DNA of 64,000 nucleotides from Robiginitomaculum sp. (GCA_016763315.1 JAESTZ010000096.1:36561-100560); one strand, 5' to 3'; numbered from the stretch's first letter, positions 32,640-42,466 are shown. Notes: generated from the letters alone by a model not told the origin. Program-made: numbers and translations.

Positions 32640-33986
32640 CTAGCTCTTTTGTTCTTGTAACCAATGTTCAAGCCAGTGAATATGATAATCACCGCTTAGA
32701 ATGTCATCGTTTTCAAGTAAATCCTGAAACAATGGTAACGTGGTTTCAATTCCAGAGATGATCATTTCATCCAATGAACGCTTTAACCTGCGAATTGCCT
32801 CTTCACGGGTAGAACCGTGGACGATCAATTTTCCGATTAAACTATCATAATATGGAGGGATCGAATATCCAGCATATACCGCAGAATCCAGTCTAACGCC
32901 AAGGCCGCCGGGGGCATGAAACTCTTTGACCTTGCCCGGAGACGGGGTGAAAGTTCGTGGGTGCTCGGCATTAATCCGACATTCTATGGAGTGACCATTA
33001 AATTTTATGTCTTCTTGAGTAAAACCAAGCTCTTCACCAGCAGCAACACGTATTTGTTCACGAACCAGATCAATACCGGTAATTGCTTCGGTAACCGGGT
33101 GCTCTACCTGTAATCTAGTGTTCATCTCGATAAAGAAAAACTCGCGATTTTCGTACAAGAATTCGATTGTACCAACCCCAAGATAGCCAATTTTTGAAAT
33201 TGCTTTTGAGACAATTCCGCCGATCTTCTTACGATCAGCATCAGTCAAAACAGGGCAGGGAGCCTCTTCTAGGATTTTCTGGTTGCGCCGTTGTAATGAG
33301 CAGTCCCGCTCGCCCAAATGCACCACATTACCGTGACTGTCGGCAAGGATTTGTATTTCCACATGGCGTGGTAGAGTTAAATATCGTTCTAGATACACTG
33401 TGTCATCACCAAAGGCCGACAATGCCTCTGATCTGGCCGTAGAGACCGCTTCGCCAAGGTCGGCTTCTGTGCGAGCCAGTTTCATGCCTCGTCCGCCACC
33501 ACCTGATGCGGCTTTAACCAATAACGGGAAGCCAACTTCCTTGGCAACTCTCATTGCTTGTTTTTCGTCGGTAATTGCCCCTTTAGAGCCGGGAACTACT
33601 GGAATTCCAGCATCCATAACTGTTTGTTTAGCTGTAATTTTGTCGCCCATTACTCTGATATGCTCGGCAGTTGGGCCAATAAAAGTTAAATCATGGGAGT
33701 TTACAATATCGGCAAACCTCGCGTTTTCCGATAAAAAACCGTATCCTGGGTGAATCGCATCGGCATTGGTGATCTCGGCTGCTGCCATAATTGCCGGAAC
33801 ATTCAAATAACTTTGTGCCGGTGCCGGAGGGCCAATGCAGACACTTTCATCAGCGATCAGCACATGTTGGGCATCACGATCAGCCGTTGAATGAACAGCT
33901 ACCGTTTGTATGCCCATTTCTTTACAGGCACGGTGAATACGAAGCGCAATCTCGCCGCGATTTGCAATCAGAATTTTTTCAAACAT
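32640..33986 (-). CDS. accC: acetyl-CoA carboxylase, biotin carboxylase subunit
   Basis: ATP-grasp enzyme that carboxylates biotin on AccB in the first step of fatty acid synthesis. The 448 residues show KILIANRGEIALRI, the ATP-lid loop KAASGGGGRGMKLA, and EMNTRLQVEHPVTE. Length and motifs match stand-alone AccC. It lies 11 bp downstream of accB in the usual accB-accC pair. Confidence 0.97.
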   Translation of the reverse strand: MFEKILIANRGEIALRIHRACKEMGIQTVAVHSTADRDAQHVLIADESVCIGPPAPAQSYLNVPAIMAAAEITNADAIHPGYGFLSENARFADIVNSHDLTFIGPTAEHIRVMGDKITAKQTVMDAGIPVVPGSKGAITDEKQAMRVAKEVGFPLLVKAASGGGGRGMKLARTEADLGEAVSTARSEALSAFGDDTVYLERYLTLPRHVEIQILADSHGNVVHLGERDCSLQRRNQKILEEAPCPVLTDADRKKIGGIVSKAISKIGYLGVGTIEFLYENREFFFIEMNTRLQVEHPVTEAITGIDLVREQIRVAAGEELGFTQEDIKFNGHSIECRINAEHPRTFTPSPGKVKEFHAPGGLGVRLDSAVYAGYSIPPYYDSLIGKLIVHGSTREEAIRRLKRSLDEMIISGIETTLPLFQDLLENDDILSGDYHIHWLEHWLQEQKS

Positions 33987-33997
33987 TTACTGTAAGC

Positions 33998-34495
33998 CTA
34001 TCCAATGACAACCAGAGCTTCGTCAAACTCAACCGGTTGTCCATCTACGGCAATAATTTCCAATATTGTACCAGATTTAGTGGCTGCGATGGGGTTAAAT
34101 GTCTTCATCGCCTCTATCAACATCAAGGTATCGCCTTCTTTGACACTGTCACCAACCTTAAAGAAAGCAGGTTTACCCGGCTCTGGTGATAAATAAGCGG
34201 TGCCAACCATTGGTGAGCGCACTGCACCGGGGTGAGCGGCCATATCAACGGCACTATCGGGTGCTGGGGTCTCTGGTGCCATTGGTTGCGGTTGGGCAAT
34301 ATGAGTTGCAGGTGTTGCGACTGCTGCACTAACTATTTGTTTTGCGGCCTTTCTGCTGATTTTAATTTTCAGGCCACCGCGCTCAACTTCAATATCGCTT
34401 AGGTCTGTGTCACGCAGTATTTGCGCCAGCTCACGAATTGTAGATAATTCGTTTTTACCAAGGGTCGGTTTGGAATTTGTTGCCATATCACTCAT
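33998..34495 (-). CDS. accB: biotin carboxyl carrier protein of acetyl-CoA carboxylase
   Basis: Carries the covalently bound biotin between AccC and the carboxyltransferase. The 165-residue protein has an N-terminal helix region ([21 protein letters not shown]), an Ala/Pro linker at about 57-92, and the biotinyl domain. The modified Lys is K131 in EAMKTFNPI, where Thr replaces the more usual Met after Lys. An alternative ATG lies three codons downstream. Confidence 0.95.
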   Translation of the reverse strand: MSDMATNSKPTLGKNELSTIRELAQILRDTDLSDIEVERGGLKIKISRKAAKQIVSAAVATPATHIAQPQPMAPETPAPDSAVDMAAHPGAVRSPMVGTAYLSPEPGKPAFFKVGDSVKEGDTLMLIEAMKTFNPIAATKSGTILEIIAVDGQPVEFDEALVVIG

Positions 34496-34504
34496 TTTCC
34501 GTTG

Positions 34505-34951
34505 TTAATTCGCTTGTTTTAGCGTTTTGATGATCGCTGTTAATGCCATACTATAACCCATTGCGCCAAATCCGAAAACACCTGATTTAATTGCTGGGCT
34601 GACGTAATTTACTTGACGAAAGGCTTCTCTTGCCGCTGGATTTGATAAATGCACCTCAATGCTTGGTATTTCAAGCATTTGCAGAGCATCAAGTAGCGCG
34701 ACCGAGGTGTGGGTGTAAGCCGCGGCATTTATGATTAGCCCACTGGCGGCATCGGATGCTTCTTGTACCCATGATACCAATTCGCCTTCAAGATTAGTTT
34801 GCTTGAAAACTATTGTTATTCCTGCAGACTGGCCTAATTCGTCGCAAGTGTTTTCAATTTCGCCAAGGGTTATTGAACCATAAATCTTTGGTTCCCGCTT
34901 ACCAAGTCGGTTGAGGTTTGGGCCGTTTAGGATATAGATTGGTTTGGTCAT
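34505..34951 (-). CDS. aroQ: 3-dehydroquinate dehydratase, type II
   Basis: Third step of the shikimate pathway. The 148-residue protein begins [19 protein letters not shown], contains the catalytic Tyr in PKIYGS (residue 24), [13 protein letters not shown], and [14 protein letters not shown] with the catalytic His. I start at ATG 34951, the family N-terminus; upstream in-frame sequence to 35005 does not look coding. aroQ-accB-accC is a conserved operon. Confidence 0.96.
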   Translation of the reverse strand: MTKPIYILNGPNLNRLGKREPKIYGSITLGEIENTCDELGQSAGITIVFKQTNLEGELVSWVQEASDAASGLIINAAAYTHTSVALLDALQMLEIPSIEVHLSNPAAREAFRQVNYVSPAIKSGVFGFGAMGYSMALTAIIKTLKQAN

Positions 34952-35038
34952 ATTTTGCCTTGAAATTATGTGTTGGTTTGTAAGGGCAAAATGACTTTTG
35001 GGCAATAGTGGTAAGTGAAACTGTTTCAGGTGAGGAAA

Positions 35039-35239
35039 ATGAATATTACCCTAAATGGCGAGGCAAGTGAAATTGCTAATCAGCTTAATGTAACACAATT
35101 ATTAAACGATCTTTCTCTAATGCCTGCCAAAGTTGCGGTAGAGGTCAATTTACAGATTGTACCACGCTCAGTTTACAGCAAAACTATTATAAAAGATGGA
35201 GATCGCATTGAAATCGTCAGGTTTATTGGCGGTGGGTGA
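35039..35239 (+). CDS. thiS: sulfur carrier protein ThiS
   Basis: Ubiquitin-like sulfur carrier for thiazole formation in thiamine synthesis. The 66 residues begin MNITLNGEA and end in the Gly-Gly-Gly tail (RFIGGG) whose terminal carboxylate becomes a thiocarboxylate. An AGGTGAGGAAA Shine-Dalgarno precedes ATG 35039. It is divergent from aroQ and followed closely by thiG. No TPP riboswitch is visible upstream, unlike thiC. Confidence 0.93.
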   Translation: MNITLNGEASEIANQLNVTQLLNDLSLMPAKVAVEVNLQIVPRSVYSKTIIKDGDRIEIVRFIGGG

Positions 35240-35258
35240 GAATTCGGAGAATATACAA

Positions 35259-36032
35259 GTGCAAGACAAACCTCTAACTATTGCTGGACGGATTTTCGGC
35301 TCGCGGCTGATTATCGGAACCGGTAAATACAAAGACTATCAGCAAAATGCCGACGCTTTGACCGCAAGTGGCGCGGAAATTGTGACTGTTGCCATGCGGC
35401 GGGTAAACCTTTCAAGCCCAGATGATCCGATGTTGGTTGATTATATCAACCCAGAACAAGTGGTGTTTTTACCAAATACTGCGGGTTGTTTTACCGGAGA
35501 AGATGCTGTTCGCACTTTGAGGTTAGCTCGTGAGGCTGGTGGATGGTCACTAGTTAAACTTGAGGTTCTATCTGATCCTAAGCATTTGTATCCGGATATG
35601 ACAGAAACCATGCGGGCGGCTGAAATGCTGATCAAGGACGGTTTTGATGTGATGGTATATTGCTCTGATGATCCGGTGTTTGCCCGTAAACTTGAGGATT
35701 TGGGTTGTGTCGCCATCATGCCATTAGGCGCACCAATCGGTTCAGGATTAGGCATACAGAACAAAGTCAATATACGCCTCATAGTCGAGCAAAGCAGTGT
35801 TCCTGTTATTGTTGATGCCGGCGTTGGTACCGCCTCAGAAGCTGCCGTGGCTATGGAACTGGGTTGCGATGCGATTATAACCAATACTGCGATTGCCGAA
35901 GCTACCGATCCAATACGGATGGCCAAAGCTATGAAGCATGCTGTGATTGCCGGGCGTGAGGCGTATCTAGCTGGACGTATGGCTAGAAAACTTTATGCGG
36001 ATCCATCTAGTCCTTTGGGCGGGCTTATTTGA
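35259..36032 (+). CDS. thiG: thiazole synthase
   Basis: Builds the thiazole phosphate ring from DXP, dehydroglycine and ThiS thiocarboxylate. The 257-residue product has [22 protein letters not shown], the Schiff-base Lys in LVKLEVL, and [20 protein letters not shown] start at GTG 35259, with GGAG about 9 bases upstream; starts at 35196 or 35232 would overlap thiS or add atypical residues. It overlaps the convergent YceI-like gene by 8 bp. With thiC it covers two branches of thiamine synthesis. Confidence 0.95.
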   Translation: MQDKPLTIAGRIFGSRLIIGTGKYKDYQQNADALTASGAEIVTVAMRRVNLSSPDDPMLVDYINPEQVVFLPNTAGCFTGEDAVRTLRLAREAGGWSLVKLEVLSDPKHLYPDMTETMRAAEMLIKDGFDVMVYCSDDPVFARKLEDLGCVAIMPLGAPIGSGLGIQNKVNIRLIVEQSSVPVIVDAGVGTASEAAVAMELGCDAIITNTAIAEATDPIRMAKAMKHAVIAGREAYLAGRMARKLYADPSSPLGGLI

Positions 36033-36654
36033 GTTGTTTGCTCTCAAACACCAAATTGAAGCTTACTGCAATTACTGGTGTGATTGATGACAATCCAGCC
36101 AACTCTTTTAATTTATCTAACCCGGCAGATAGCCCAAAGTCAGCTGCGTGAACGGATATTGGTGTTGCGCTATTTATGATCACCTGTCCTTCATGCGTCG
36201 AGCTTGCTATGAAAAAGCTTTCGTAAGTAGCTGAAACTCCATGTAAATCAACTGTAATTTCAACTGGTAATATTTGCCGTGTTCCATTTGCGATTTTCTC
36301 AATTACGGTAGTTTCAAGCTGGGCTGTTACAGTAGCGATTGGCCATTTTTCTGTTTCAAACAAGTATTTACCCATACGTGAATTTCTTATGGGAATTCCG
36401 GTTTCAATTTCATTTGGGGCAAATTTAATGGTGACCTTACCGGTATCTGACACGCTACCGCTTTGCAGCCCAATAGTGAAAACCTCACCGACATCTTCTG
36501 CTTTCACCGCGAACAGCGATATTTGTGAGTTTTCTGCTATAAGCGACCAAGATTTTGCCGTTACTGATTGTTGGTCATTTTGACAGCCAGCTAATAATAT
36601 CACTACGCCTAATAAAGCGGTTATTACGCTTGATAAGTTAAAAACCCGGTTCAA
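36025..36654 (-). CDS. YceI-like lipoprotein
   Basis: A 209-residue protein with a lipoprotein signal (LLAGC) and a YceI-type lipocalin-like domain: [36 protein letters not shown], then [14 protein letters not shown]. YceI proteins bind isoprenoid-like or other hydrophobic ligands; the ligand here is unknown. Its start overlaps the DsbA-like gene stop (4 bp), so the two are co-expressed in the envelope. Confidence 0.8.
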   Translation of the reverse strand: MNRVFNLSSVITALLGVVILLAGCQNDQQSVTAKSWSLIAENSQISLFAVKAEDVGEVFTIGLQSGSVSDTGKVTIKFAPNEIETGIPIRNSRMGKYLFETEKWPIATVTAQLETTVIEKIANGTRQILPVEITVDLHGVSATYESFFIASSTHEGQVIINSATPISVHAADFGLSAGLDKLKELAGLSSITPVIAVSFNLVFESKQLK

Positions 36655-37433
36655 CTTTCTTCCTGAGATGCTTCAAAAATCTGTTGTAATTTATCTGTAT
36701 CTGCTCCGTGCACAAGAATACCATTAGCAATAAATGCTGGCGTGCCGTCAATATTTAAGGATCTGGCGAGCATCATAGTTTCCTGTAAATGGGTTTTGAA
36801 TGCAGAGTCATTAGTTTGCATTGTCGCTCGCATTATTTGCACATCTACACCGGAATTTGCAGCAAGTTCATTGATACGCGCACTATCAAAGCCGCCATCA
36901 TTACCCATTAGCGCATAATGAAATTTCTTAAATGTCTCTGGCTGTTTTTGCCAGACTGCCATAGATGCCAAACTTGCTTCTTGTGATCCGGGGGCGCGTC
37001 CTTCGAGAACAGGAAATTCCTTATAGATAATGCGTACTTTACCGGAGTTGTTTTCCAGTAACTCTTTCGTCCATTTGGCCGCCATTTTGCAGTAACCGCA
37101 GTTGTAGTCATAAAATTCAACCAAGACAAAACTTGCGTCGGGGCTTCCAACTACTGCATCTCTACTGTCATTGAACAATGCCGGGCCTGCACTCTCAAGA
37201 GCGTTCCTGGAGCTTGATAGTTCCTGCATTTCACGTGCCGCTTGCAGGGCTGCTATCACATCTTCAAGCATTTCTGGATCGTTGAGCAGGGCTTTTTTAA
37301 CATAAGCGCTTGCTTCTTCGATCGGTTGTTCTTTTTTGGTGTTAGTTTTAAGTACGGTGAAAGCCGCACCAAAAGAGAGAATAACAGAAATAACTGCTGA
37401 TATAATAAGAGTTTGCACTGTGGAAAGATTCAC
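36651..37433 (-). CDS. DsbA-family thiol:disulfide oxidoreductase
   Basis: Membrane-anchored periplasmic thioredoxin-fold protein of 260 residues. An N-terminal helix (about 7-28) is followed by a helical segment and the thioredoxin domain. The active site is FYDYNCGYCKMAA (C112 and C115), and the cis-Pro loop is NIDGTPAFIANG. This fits the DsbA/Com1 group common in Alphaproteobacteria. It follows the M48 protease gene on the same strand by 101 bp. Confidence 0.9.
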   Translation of the reverse strand: MNLSTVQTLIISAVISVILSFGAAFTVLKTNTKKEQPIEEASAYVKKALLNDPEMLEDVIAALQAAREMQELSSSRNALESAGPALFNDSRDAVVGSPDASFVLVEFYDYNCGYCKMAAKWTKELLENNSGKVRIIYKEFPVLEGRAPGSQEASLASMAVWQKQPETFKKFHYALMGNDGGFDSARINELAANSGVDVQIMRATMQTNDSAFKTHLQETMMLARSLNIDGTPAFIANGILVHGADTDKLQQIFEASQEES

Positions 37434-37534
37434 GAATAAGCCTACATAAAATTGTCGTGTTATAAAATATTGTCCAAGTAAGACTTTATAAGGCGTTTTA
37501 CCGAGTTGAAAAGCCGGTATTGGATATATTTACG

Positions 37535-38920
37535 CTAATGGCCACCTTTACCTTTAGACGAGCGCATGTATTTACGAATTTGCGGGTCAGCAGCAATCAC
37601 TAATAATATGTCATTGGCTCTTCGCCATTGAGGGGTGTTTGGTTGTAAGTCTTGCTTTGCACGCCCAGCAAAGCTCAAGGCACGAAAATAGTCGTGCATG
37701 GCATAGGCTTGCTCTGCTGTTGCCAGTTTTGCTAATCCAAATTCACCGGCTTTTTCGTGTAAAATCGAAACTTGATACCAGGCAAAAGAGTTCCCGGGTT
37801 CATAGCGAATGACAAAATCAAGATGCTCCTTGGCCAATTTCAGATTTTCCGGTGTATTGGTGGCGACCAGCGCCTGGGCAAGGTTTAAATGTAACAGCGG
37901 CGATGCCGGAGCTAAGTCAACGGATTTCTGATGATAGTAAACCGCTTGCTTTGATTTTCCCGACTCAAATAATACCTGACCGTAAAGTTCATTAAAATAC
38001 GGATTTTCTGGCTGAAGTTCGATTAGTTCAGCAATTTTCTCTAATGCCTGTTTAGTTGATGCTTCTTGGTAGTAGGCAATGGCTCTAGCATATTTGGCGG
38101 GCAGGCTTTGGTCTGTTTGCGGGTATTGCAGGAATACTCGTTGGGGTTTGTCGAGAAAACCGATAATTTTTGCTTTAACCATTTCCAAAGCAAATATTTC
38201 TTGCTTGTTGTCGAGTGCGTCAGCGTATTTGGCCGCATTGACTTCAATGGCTAAAGAATCAATTCGATCAGAAGATAACGGGTGGGTTCTAAAATAAGGA
38301 AAACGCCTGGCTCCACTCATTACTTCTTGAAATCTGAATCGTTCGTAAAACTTGATAAGCCCTTTGCCTGATTGCCCACTTGTTTCCAGAAAATTAGCTG
38401 CGGCTTGATCGGCCGAAGCTTCTTGTATCCGGCTATGGGTGAAGAATGTCAGGGTGCCGAATTGACTGGCGCTGTTTAACAATGCCATTGCGGCTTGTGG
38501 TTCACCGGCAACTGCGGCCAGTACGCCTAACCCCATGGTGAGGATCATTGGCCGTGAAGCTTTGGATATAGCATCTGATGATCTAGCAAGGTGACCGCCC
38601 GATATATGCGCGGTTTCATGGGCGATCACGCCTTTTAATTCATTTGGAGTTTCTGCTTGCAGGATTATACCAGTGTGCAGAAACATTTTCTGGCCTCTTG
38701 TGACAAAAGCATTCATCGTTTTGTCATTGATGATATAGATGTCCACAGATGACGTATTCAACCCGGCTGCGGTGAACAGAGGATCGGAGAACTGCCGCAT
38801 CAAGCTTTCTATTTCTGCATCTCTGATTGTGTTCTGGGCTGTGGCCGCAGAACTAAAAAACAGAGTAATAGCAATAACCGCTCCGAAAAGCATGATGGTG
38901 AAATGCCATAAACTTCGCAT
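37535..38920 (-). CDS. M48 family metalloprotease with TPR domain (BepA-like)
   Basis: Periplasmic zinc protease of 461 residues. A signal peptide ends near residue 28. The active site is HETAHISGGH (His101 and His105), and the third ligand is likely in EASADQAA. The C-terminal half consists of TPR-like helices (NPYFNELYGQVLFESGK, SPLLHLNLAQALV). BepA in E. coli assists LptD folding and degrades stalled forms, so a role with the lptD/surA products is plausible. A strong GAGGAG Shine-Dalgarno precedes the ATG. Confidence 0.88.
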   Translation of the reverse strand: MRSLWHFTIMLFGAVIAITLFFSSAATAQNTIRDAEIESLMRQFSDPLFTAAGLNTSSVDIYIINDKTMNAFVTRGQKMFLHTGIILQAETPNELKGVIAHETAHISGGHLARSSDAISKASRPMILTMGLGVLAAVAGEPQAAMALLNSASQFGTLTFFTHSRIQEASADQAAANFLETSGQSGKGLIKFYERFRFQEVMSGARRFPYFRTHPLSSDRIDSLAIEVNAAKYADALDNKQEIFALEMVKAKIIGFLDKPQRVFLQYPQTDQSLPAKYARAIAYYQEASTKQALEKIAELIELQPENPYFNELYGQVLFESGKSKQAVYYHQKSVDLAPASPLLHLNLAQALVATNTPENLKLAKEHLDFVIRYEPGNSFAWYQVSILHEKAGEFGLAKLATAEQAYAMHDYFRALSFAGRAKQDLQPNTPQWRRANDILLVIAADPQIRKYMRSSKGKGGH

Positions 38921-39332
38921 GGCTTATACTCCTCAAGAACAATTCCACCGCTAATGTTATACTATTCAACTTTATTAATGAGGCAAGAGAAAGGCATTAA
39001 ATGGCTATTTGTTCTGCAACAATTTTTTGTGATAATAGCGATCAAGGTATGAAAAGCATCAAAATCAGTATTAAAAAAAACAGTATTGCTATTTTTTCAC
39101 TTTTCCCAGTGGATAAGCTTCAAAAAGACTCGGAATGAAATTGTTATAGTTGGTGCAATTTTCTTGGCAGTTACAACTCTAAACCCGTATTTCATTGGGT
39201 CTTCTACATATTCACAATGTCAAATAGCCGCAAACTGGCCTGTTAAAGCCATTTGCAACACGATTATATCAAGGTAACACAAAGCGAGCGTGCTTGAAGC
39301 TTATCCCCGTCGCGCAAGTATTAGCAAGGGTC

Positions 39333-39367
39333 AATGAGGGTTAAATAAGTGCCAATTAACCCTCGTT
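39333..39367. repeat. inverted repeat 1 (GAGGGTTA stem-loop)
   Basis: Two 12-nt arms (left AATGAGGGTTAA, right TTAACCCTCGTT) pair at 11 of 12 positions around an 11-nt loop. The same GAGGGTT core recurs in the next stem-loop 26 bp downstream. Confidence 0.75.
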
Positions 39368-39392
39368 TGAAGTAACTTTTTTGATAATGATT

Positions 39393-39437
39393 GCTAATTG
39401 AGGGTTTCACCTAACCCAAGTGCTAACCCTCGTTAGC
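39393..39437. repeat. inverted repeat 2 (GAGGGTT stem-loop)
   Basis: The arms GCTAATTGAGGGTT and AACCCTCGTTAGC pair with one mismatch and a one-base bulge. A second copy of the GAGGGTT core suggests a REP-like element or a DNA-binding array. Flanking AAGGGTCAA and TTGACCCTCC could pair around both stem-loops. Confidence 0.7.
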
Positions 39438-39683
39438 ATTTGGAGTTGACCCTCCGCAACAACCGGTTTCCTACACAAGCAGTAAAGGTGGATCCGGTAT
39501 CAAACGCGAAGTGACGGGGGTGTGCTGTGATAATAAAGTCGAACTACCGAATATTGATACTTCTTTTTCGTCTTACATCTGGCTGGAGGAAGGAGCTTTA
39601 GGGCTGTTCAATTCAATACGGTATTCAAAGTGTATCTATAGCCATACATCAGCGGTGATGATTCACGAAATTCAACATAGCTC

Positions 39684-39712
39684 TTGACACAAAGAACAAA
39701 GAGTGAATATAT
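39684..39712 (+). promoter_or_regulatory. putative promoter of the short membrane ORF
   Basis: TTGACA at 39684-39689 is followed after 17 bp by ATATAT (39707-39712), 45 bp before the ATG at 39757. The -35 is perfect and the -10 weak. Confidence 0.4.
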
Positions 39713-39756
39713 GGTGAGAACAAAATAAGAACTTATCATATATACGGAGAATTATT

Positions 39757-39849
39757 ATGAAAGATATTCTTAGAGAATTTATGGCTCTTTCTGCTTTGGC
39801 AGGATTTACACTAATGGTTAGTGCGTGGCTGGTTATACTTGGTGGCTGA
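39757..39849 (+). CDS. 30-residue putative membrane miniprotein
   Basis: A short ORF beginning MKDILREFMALSALAG and continuing as one hydrophobic helix (about residues 9-28) to a Gly-Gly end. It has a charged N-terminus, so it would sit in the inner membrane. Support comes from GGAG seven bases before the ATG and a TTGACA element upstream. It is convergent with the lysine-pathway gene 31 bp away. No function can be given. It may be a regulatory or toxin-like small protein, or a small subunit of a membrane complex. Confidence 0.5.
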   Translation: MKDILREFMALSALAGFTLMVSAWLVILGG

Positions 39850-39880
39850 TTGTAGCTAATATCTAATGGTAATTGCTGGC

Positions 39881-42466
39881 TTATATTGTCAATTCTGCCG
39901 CAGGTTCCCGCAAGTTATAGTTTGACGACATAACCGCACCATAGGCTCCGGCATTGGCAATCAATAAAATGTCGCCTTCACTGGTCTTTGGTAATTGCCT
40001 ATCAGTGCCTATTATATCGGCAGACTCGCAAATTGGCCCTACTATTGTTACCCGCCGTGTATCATTGCTTTGCTCAAGCCGTGTCAGATTAAAAATTTCA
40101 TGGCGTGATGAATACAAGGCCGGTCGCAGCAAAGAGTTCATTCCGGTATCTATGCCGATAAATCTTGACTGGTATTTGGATTTAGTCTGGGTCACTCGAG
40201 ATAATAACACTCCGGCCTCGGCCACAACATATCGTCCGGGTTCTAACCATAAACCTATATTTTTCAAATGTTTTTTAAGCTCTAACAGTCCCGCATCCAA
40301 AGTTGCCATATCGAGAGCCGTGCCTCCGGGGCGTTCAGGCACTCCAAGGCCGCCGCCAAGGTTTATGTGCGTAAGTCCTGGAAAATATTCTTTTAGTCCA
40401 GCCAGGTAACTGCCAATATCGCTCCAGTGATCTGGATCAAGAATGCCGCTACCTGCATGTGAATGTAGACCATCAACAATTGCATCGGCTTTTTTTACTA
40501 AGTCAGATATTTGTGGAATATCAGTAGCCGGTATGCCGAACTTGGCTCGATCGCCAGCAGTAAGCACGTGTTTATGGTGCCCTCTGGAGCGCATTGGATC
40601 GACCCGTAAATTCAATCGTGCCCCGTCGAATAATTCCGGCCAGTTTTTTATCGGGTATATTGCATCAAGAGTGACTTTGATGTTTTGTGAGAATGCAAAC
40701 TCGAATTCTGTTCTGGCGGCAAAGTTAGGGGTAAATAGCAGTTTTTGTCGATCAATATCCGGGAAGTGTTGCAAGACATGTTTCATTTCGCCGATCGAGA
40801 CGCATTCTATTCCGGTACCGGAAGCAATCACCCGTTGGAGTACTTTCGGGTGAGCATTAGCTTTCATGGCATAAAAGCATTTATCGATTGACCTCAGATT
40901 TTGTAATCGTTGCAGGGCTTGATCAATGGTCTCAAGATCATAGACATAGGCGGAATTTCTGTCGGCCATTAGCTCTAATAAGTTCTGCCTTTTTTCCTGC
41001 CACCATTCTGTTTGTTTTAGTTGTTCATTTTTAGTCGGTGTTTTTTCGTCCCAAGTAGGCCCGAAAACTAGATCATTTTCTTCTATGTCGAATAATACAT
41101 CATGTAGTCTTGCCGCTAATAATTGCGCTTGTTCTGCGTCTACTATCACGGTCAAGTTTAGGTCATTGGCTGCTAGCGATAGTAATCTTATCGGATGTTC
41201 GGTAAACAATTCCAGCGTCGGGGTTAGTTTGTGCAATATTGTCCTGATACCTCTACCAACCAGTGAAACTGTGTTGCAGCCTTTTACTATCTCTATCTTG
41301 CAAAGGCTGGATAAATCTTGGGTGAGTTGTTCAAGCGCCTCATCTTCATTACTTTGGTTGGCGTCCAATGATACTGTGACGCTGGTTTCCGATGTGGTGA
41401 CCAGGTCAATGGAAAGATTATTGGCCATGAATGCACTAAATGCCATGGCTAAAAAACCCGGAACTTTCCACATTGAAGAAGTGGTCAGTGAAATCAATGT
41501 AATACCTGATCGCACGGTAATTGCCTTCACCCGTGGCGAGCTGTCAGCCGGCATGTCGGATATTTTTGTGCCGGCAAGATGTGGTGCATGAGTGCATCGA
41601 ACATGAACGGGAATACTTGCCCGGCGTACTGGCGGAAAACTACGCGGATGAACTACTTTGGCGCCCAATGAAGCAATTTCCTGCGCTTCTCGGTAACTTA
41701 AATCTTTCAGTAGCCGCGCCGAGGCAATGTACTTTGGATCTGCACTGAACATTCCTGGCACATCTGTCCAAATTTCAAGGCGTTTTGCAGCAATTTTGGC
41801 AGCAAACAAAGCCGCAGAAACATCAGAGCCACCACGGCCTAACAATACGGTTTCATTATTCTTGTTACTAGCAATAAACCCTTGAGTTAGGATTACTGCG
41901 CTTTTGGTTTGCAGCAGTTTCTGTTGCAAATTTTTATCAATGGTATCATCGCAATTAGCCGACAAGAAGCGATCATGGTCAGTGTCTTTTTTGGACGTTG
42001 TCGCCAATAATAATTCTCTTGCGTCTAACCATTTGCATTGTATCTGGTTTTGCAAGAGGTATTGGGCACCAATTTTGGTAGCCATTATTTCACCGATAGC
42101 CATGGTTTTTGCTTGAACCATTGGGCTGGCTTCACCAGTAAGCTCCATGCCGGATAATAATTTTTGTAATTTATGAAAATCACTATCCAGTAATTGCTGG
42201 TGGTCAATATTCATTGCCGTGCAAAGTTCAACATGCGTTTTACAAATTTGTTCAAAAGTCTTTTGGTGCTCCCCAAAAGCGGTTTCTTTGATTGCGGTTT
42301 CCAGTAAGTTGGATACTCCCGAAAGCGCAGAGTGCACAATCAATACCTGATTACCCTCAGCGGTGCAGGCAGCAATAATTTTGACGATAGATTGCCAGCG
42401 ATTAACCGAGGCAACACTGGTGCCGCCAAACTTCATCACTATCCATGGCCGTTGAGTTGTTTCCAT
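39881..42466 (-). CDS. bifunctional aspartate kinase / diaminopimelate decarboxylase
   Basis: A fusion of the first and last enzymes of lysine synthesis in one 861-residue chain. The N-terminal half is an aspartokinase: VMKFGGTSVAS near residue 10, LLGRGGSDVSAALFA at 208-222, and ACT repeats at about 320-465. The C-terminal half, from about residue 500, is a PLP-dependent decarboxylase, with the PLP Lys at 535 (FYAMKANAHP), HAGSGI and HINLGGGLGVPE. Such fusions are known in some Gammaproteobacteria (e.g. Xanthomonas, Legionella), whereas most bacteria have separate genes. A single chain would couple entry and exit of the pathway and allow feedback control by lysine. Confidence 0.92.
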   Translation of the reverse strand: METTQRPWIVMKFGGTSVASVNRWQSIVKIIAACTAEGNQVLIVHSALSGVSNLLETAIKETAFGEHQKTFEQICKTHVELCTAMNIDHQQLLDSDFHKLQKLLSGMELTGEASPMVQAKTMAIGEIMATKIGAQYLLQNQIQCKWLDARELLLATTSKKDTDHDRFLSANCDDTIDKNLQQKLLQTKSAVILTQGFIASNKNNETVLLGRGGSDVSAALFAAKIAAKRLEIWTDVPGMFSADPKYIASARLLKDLSYREAQEIASLGAKVVHPRSFPPVRRASIPVHVRCTHAPHLAGTKISDMPADSSPRVKAITVRSGITLISLTTSSMWKVPGFLAMAFSAFMANNLSIDLVTTSETSVTVSLDANQSNEDEALEQLTQDLSSLCKIEIVKGCNTVSLVGRGIRTILHKLTPTLELFTEHPIRLLSLAANDLNLTVIVDAEQAQLLAARLHDVLFDIEENDLVFGPTWDEKTPTKNEQLKQTEWWQEKRQNLLELMADRNSAYVYDLETIDQALQRLQNLRSIDKCFYAMKANAHPKVLQRVIASGTGIECVSIGEMKHVLQHFPDIDRQKLLFTPNFAARTEFEFAFSQNIKVTLDAIYPIKNWPELFDGARLNLRVDPMRSRGHHKHVLTAGDRAKFGIPATDIPQISDLVKKADAIVDGLHSHAGSGILDPDHWSDIGSYLAGLKEYFPGLTHINLGGGLGVPERPGGTALDMATLDAGLLELKKHLKNIGLWLEPGRYVVAEAGVLLSRVTQTKSKYQSRFIGIDTGMNSLLRPALYSSRHEIFNLTRLEQSNDTRRVTIVGPICESADIIGTDRQLPKTSEGDILLIANAGAYGAVMSSNYNLREPAAELTI

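Larger units (their letters stand above)
38921..39756. other. 836 bp gene-poor region with inverted repeats
   Basis: No conserved gene was recognised. The centre (about 39326-39455) holds nested GAGGGTT/AACCCTC inverted repeats. The right end carries a possible promoter and Shine-Dalgarno for the short ORF at 39757. A possible 45-codon ORF at 39001-39138 has an AAGG upstream but no other support. Confidence 0.5.

Noticed and set aside
34952..35005. Longer aroQ start at 35005.
   Set aside because: The upstream residues do not match the family, and ATG 34951 gives the exact conserved N-terminus.
39001..39138. A 45-codon ORF beginning MAICSATIF with AAGG upstream.
   Set aside because: It has low-complexity Lys/Ser/Ile content, no family match and only a weak start signal, so it is mentioned in the gap entry only.
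39086..39277. A 63-codon ORF (MLFFHFSQW...).
   Set aside because: It uses a TTG start without a Shine-Dalgarno and shows no family resemblance.
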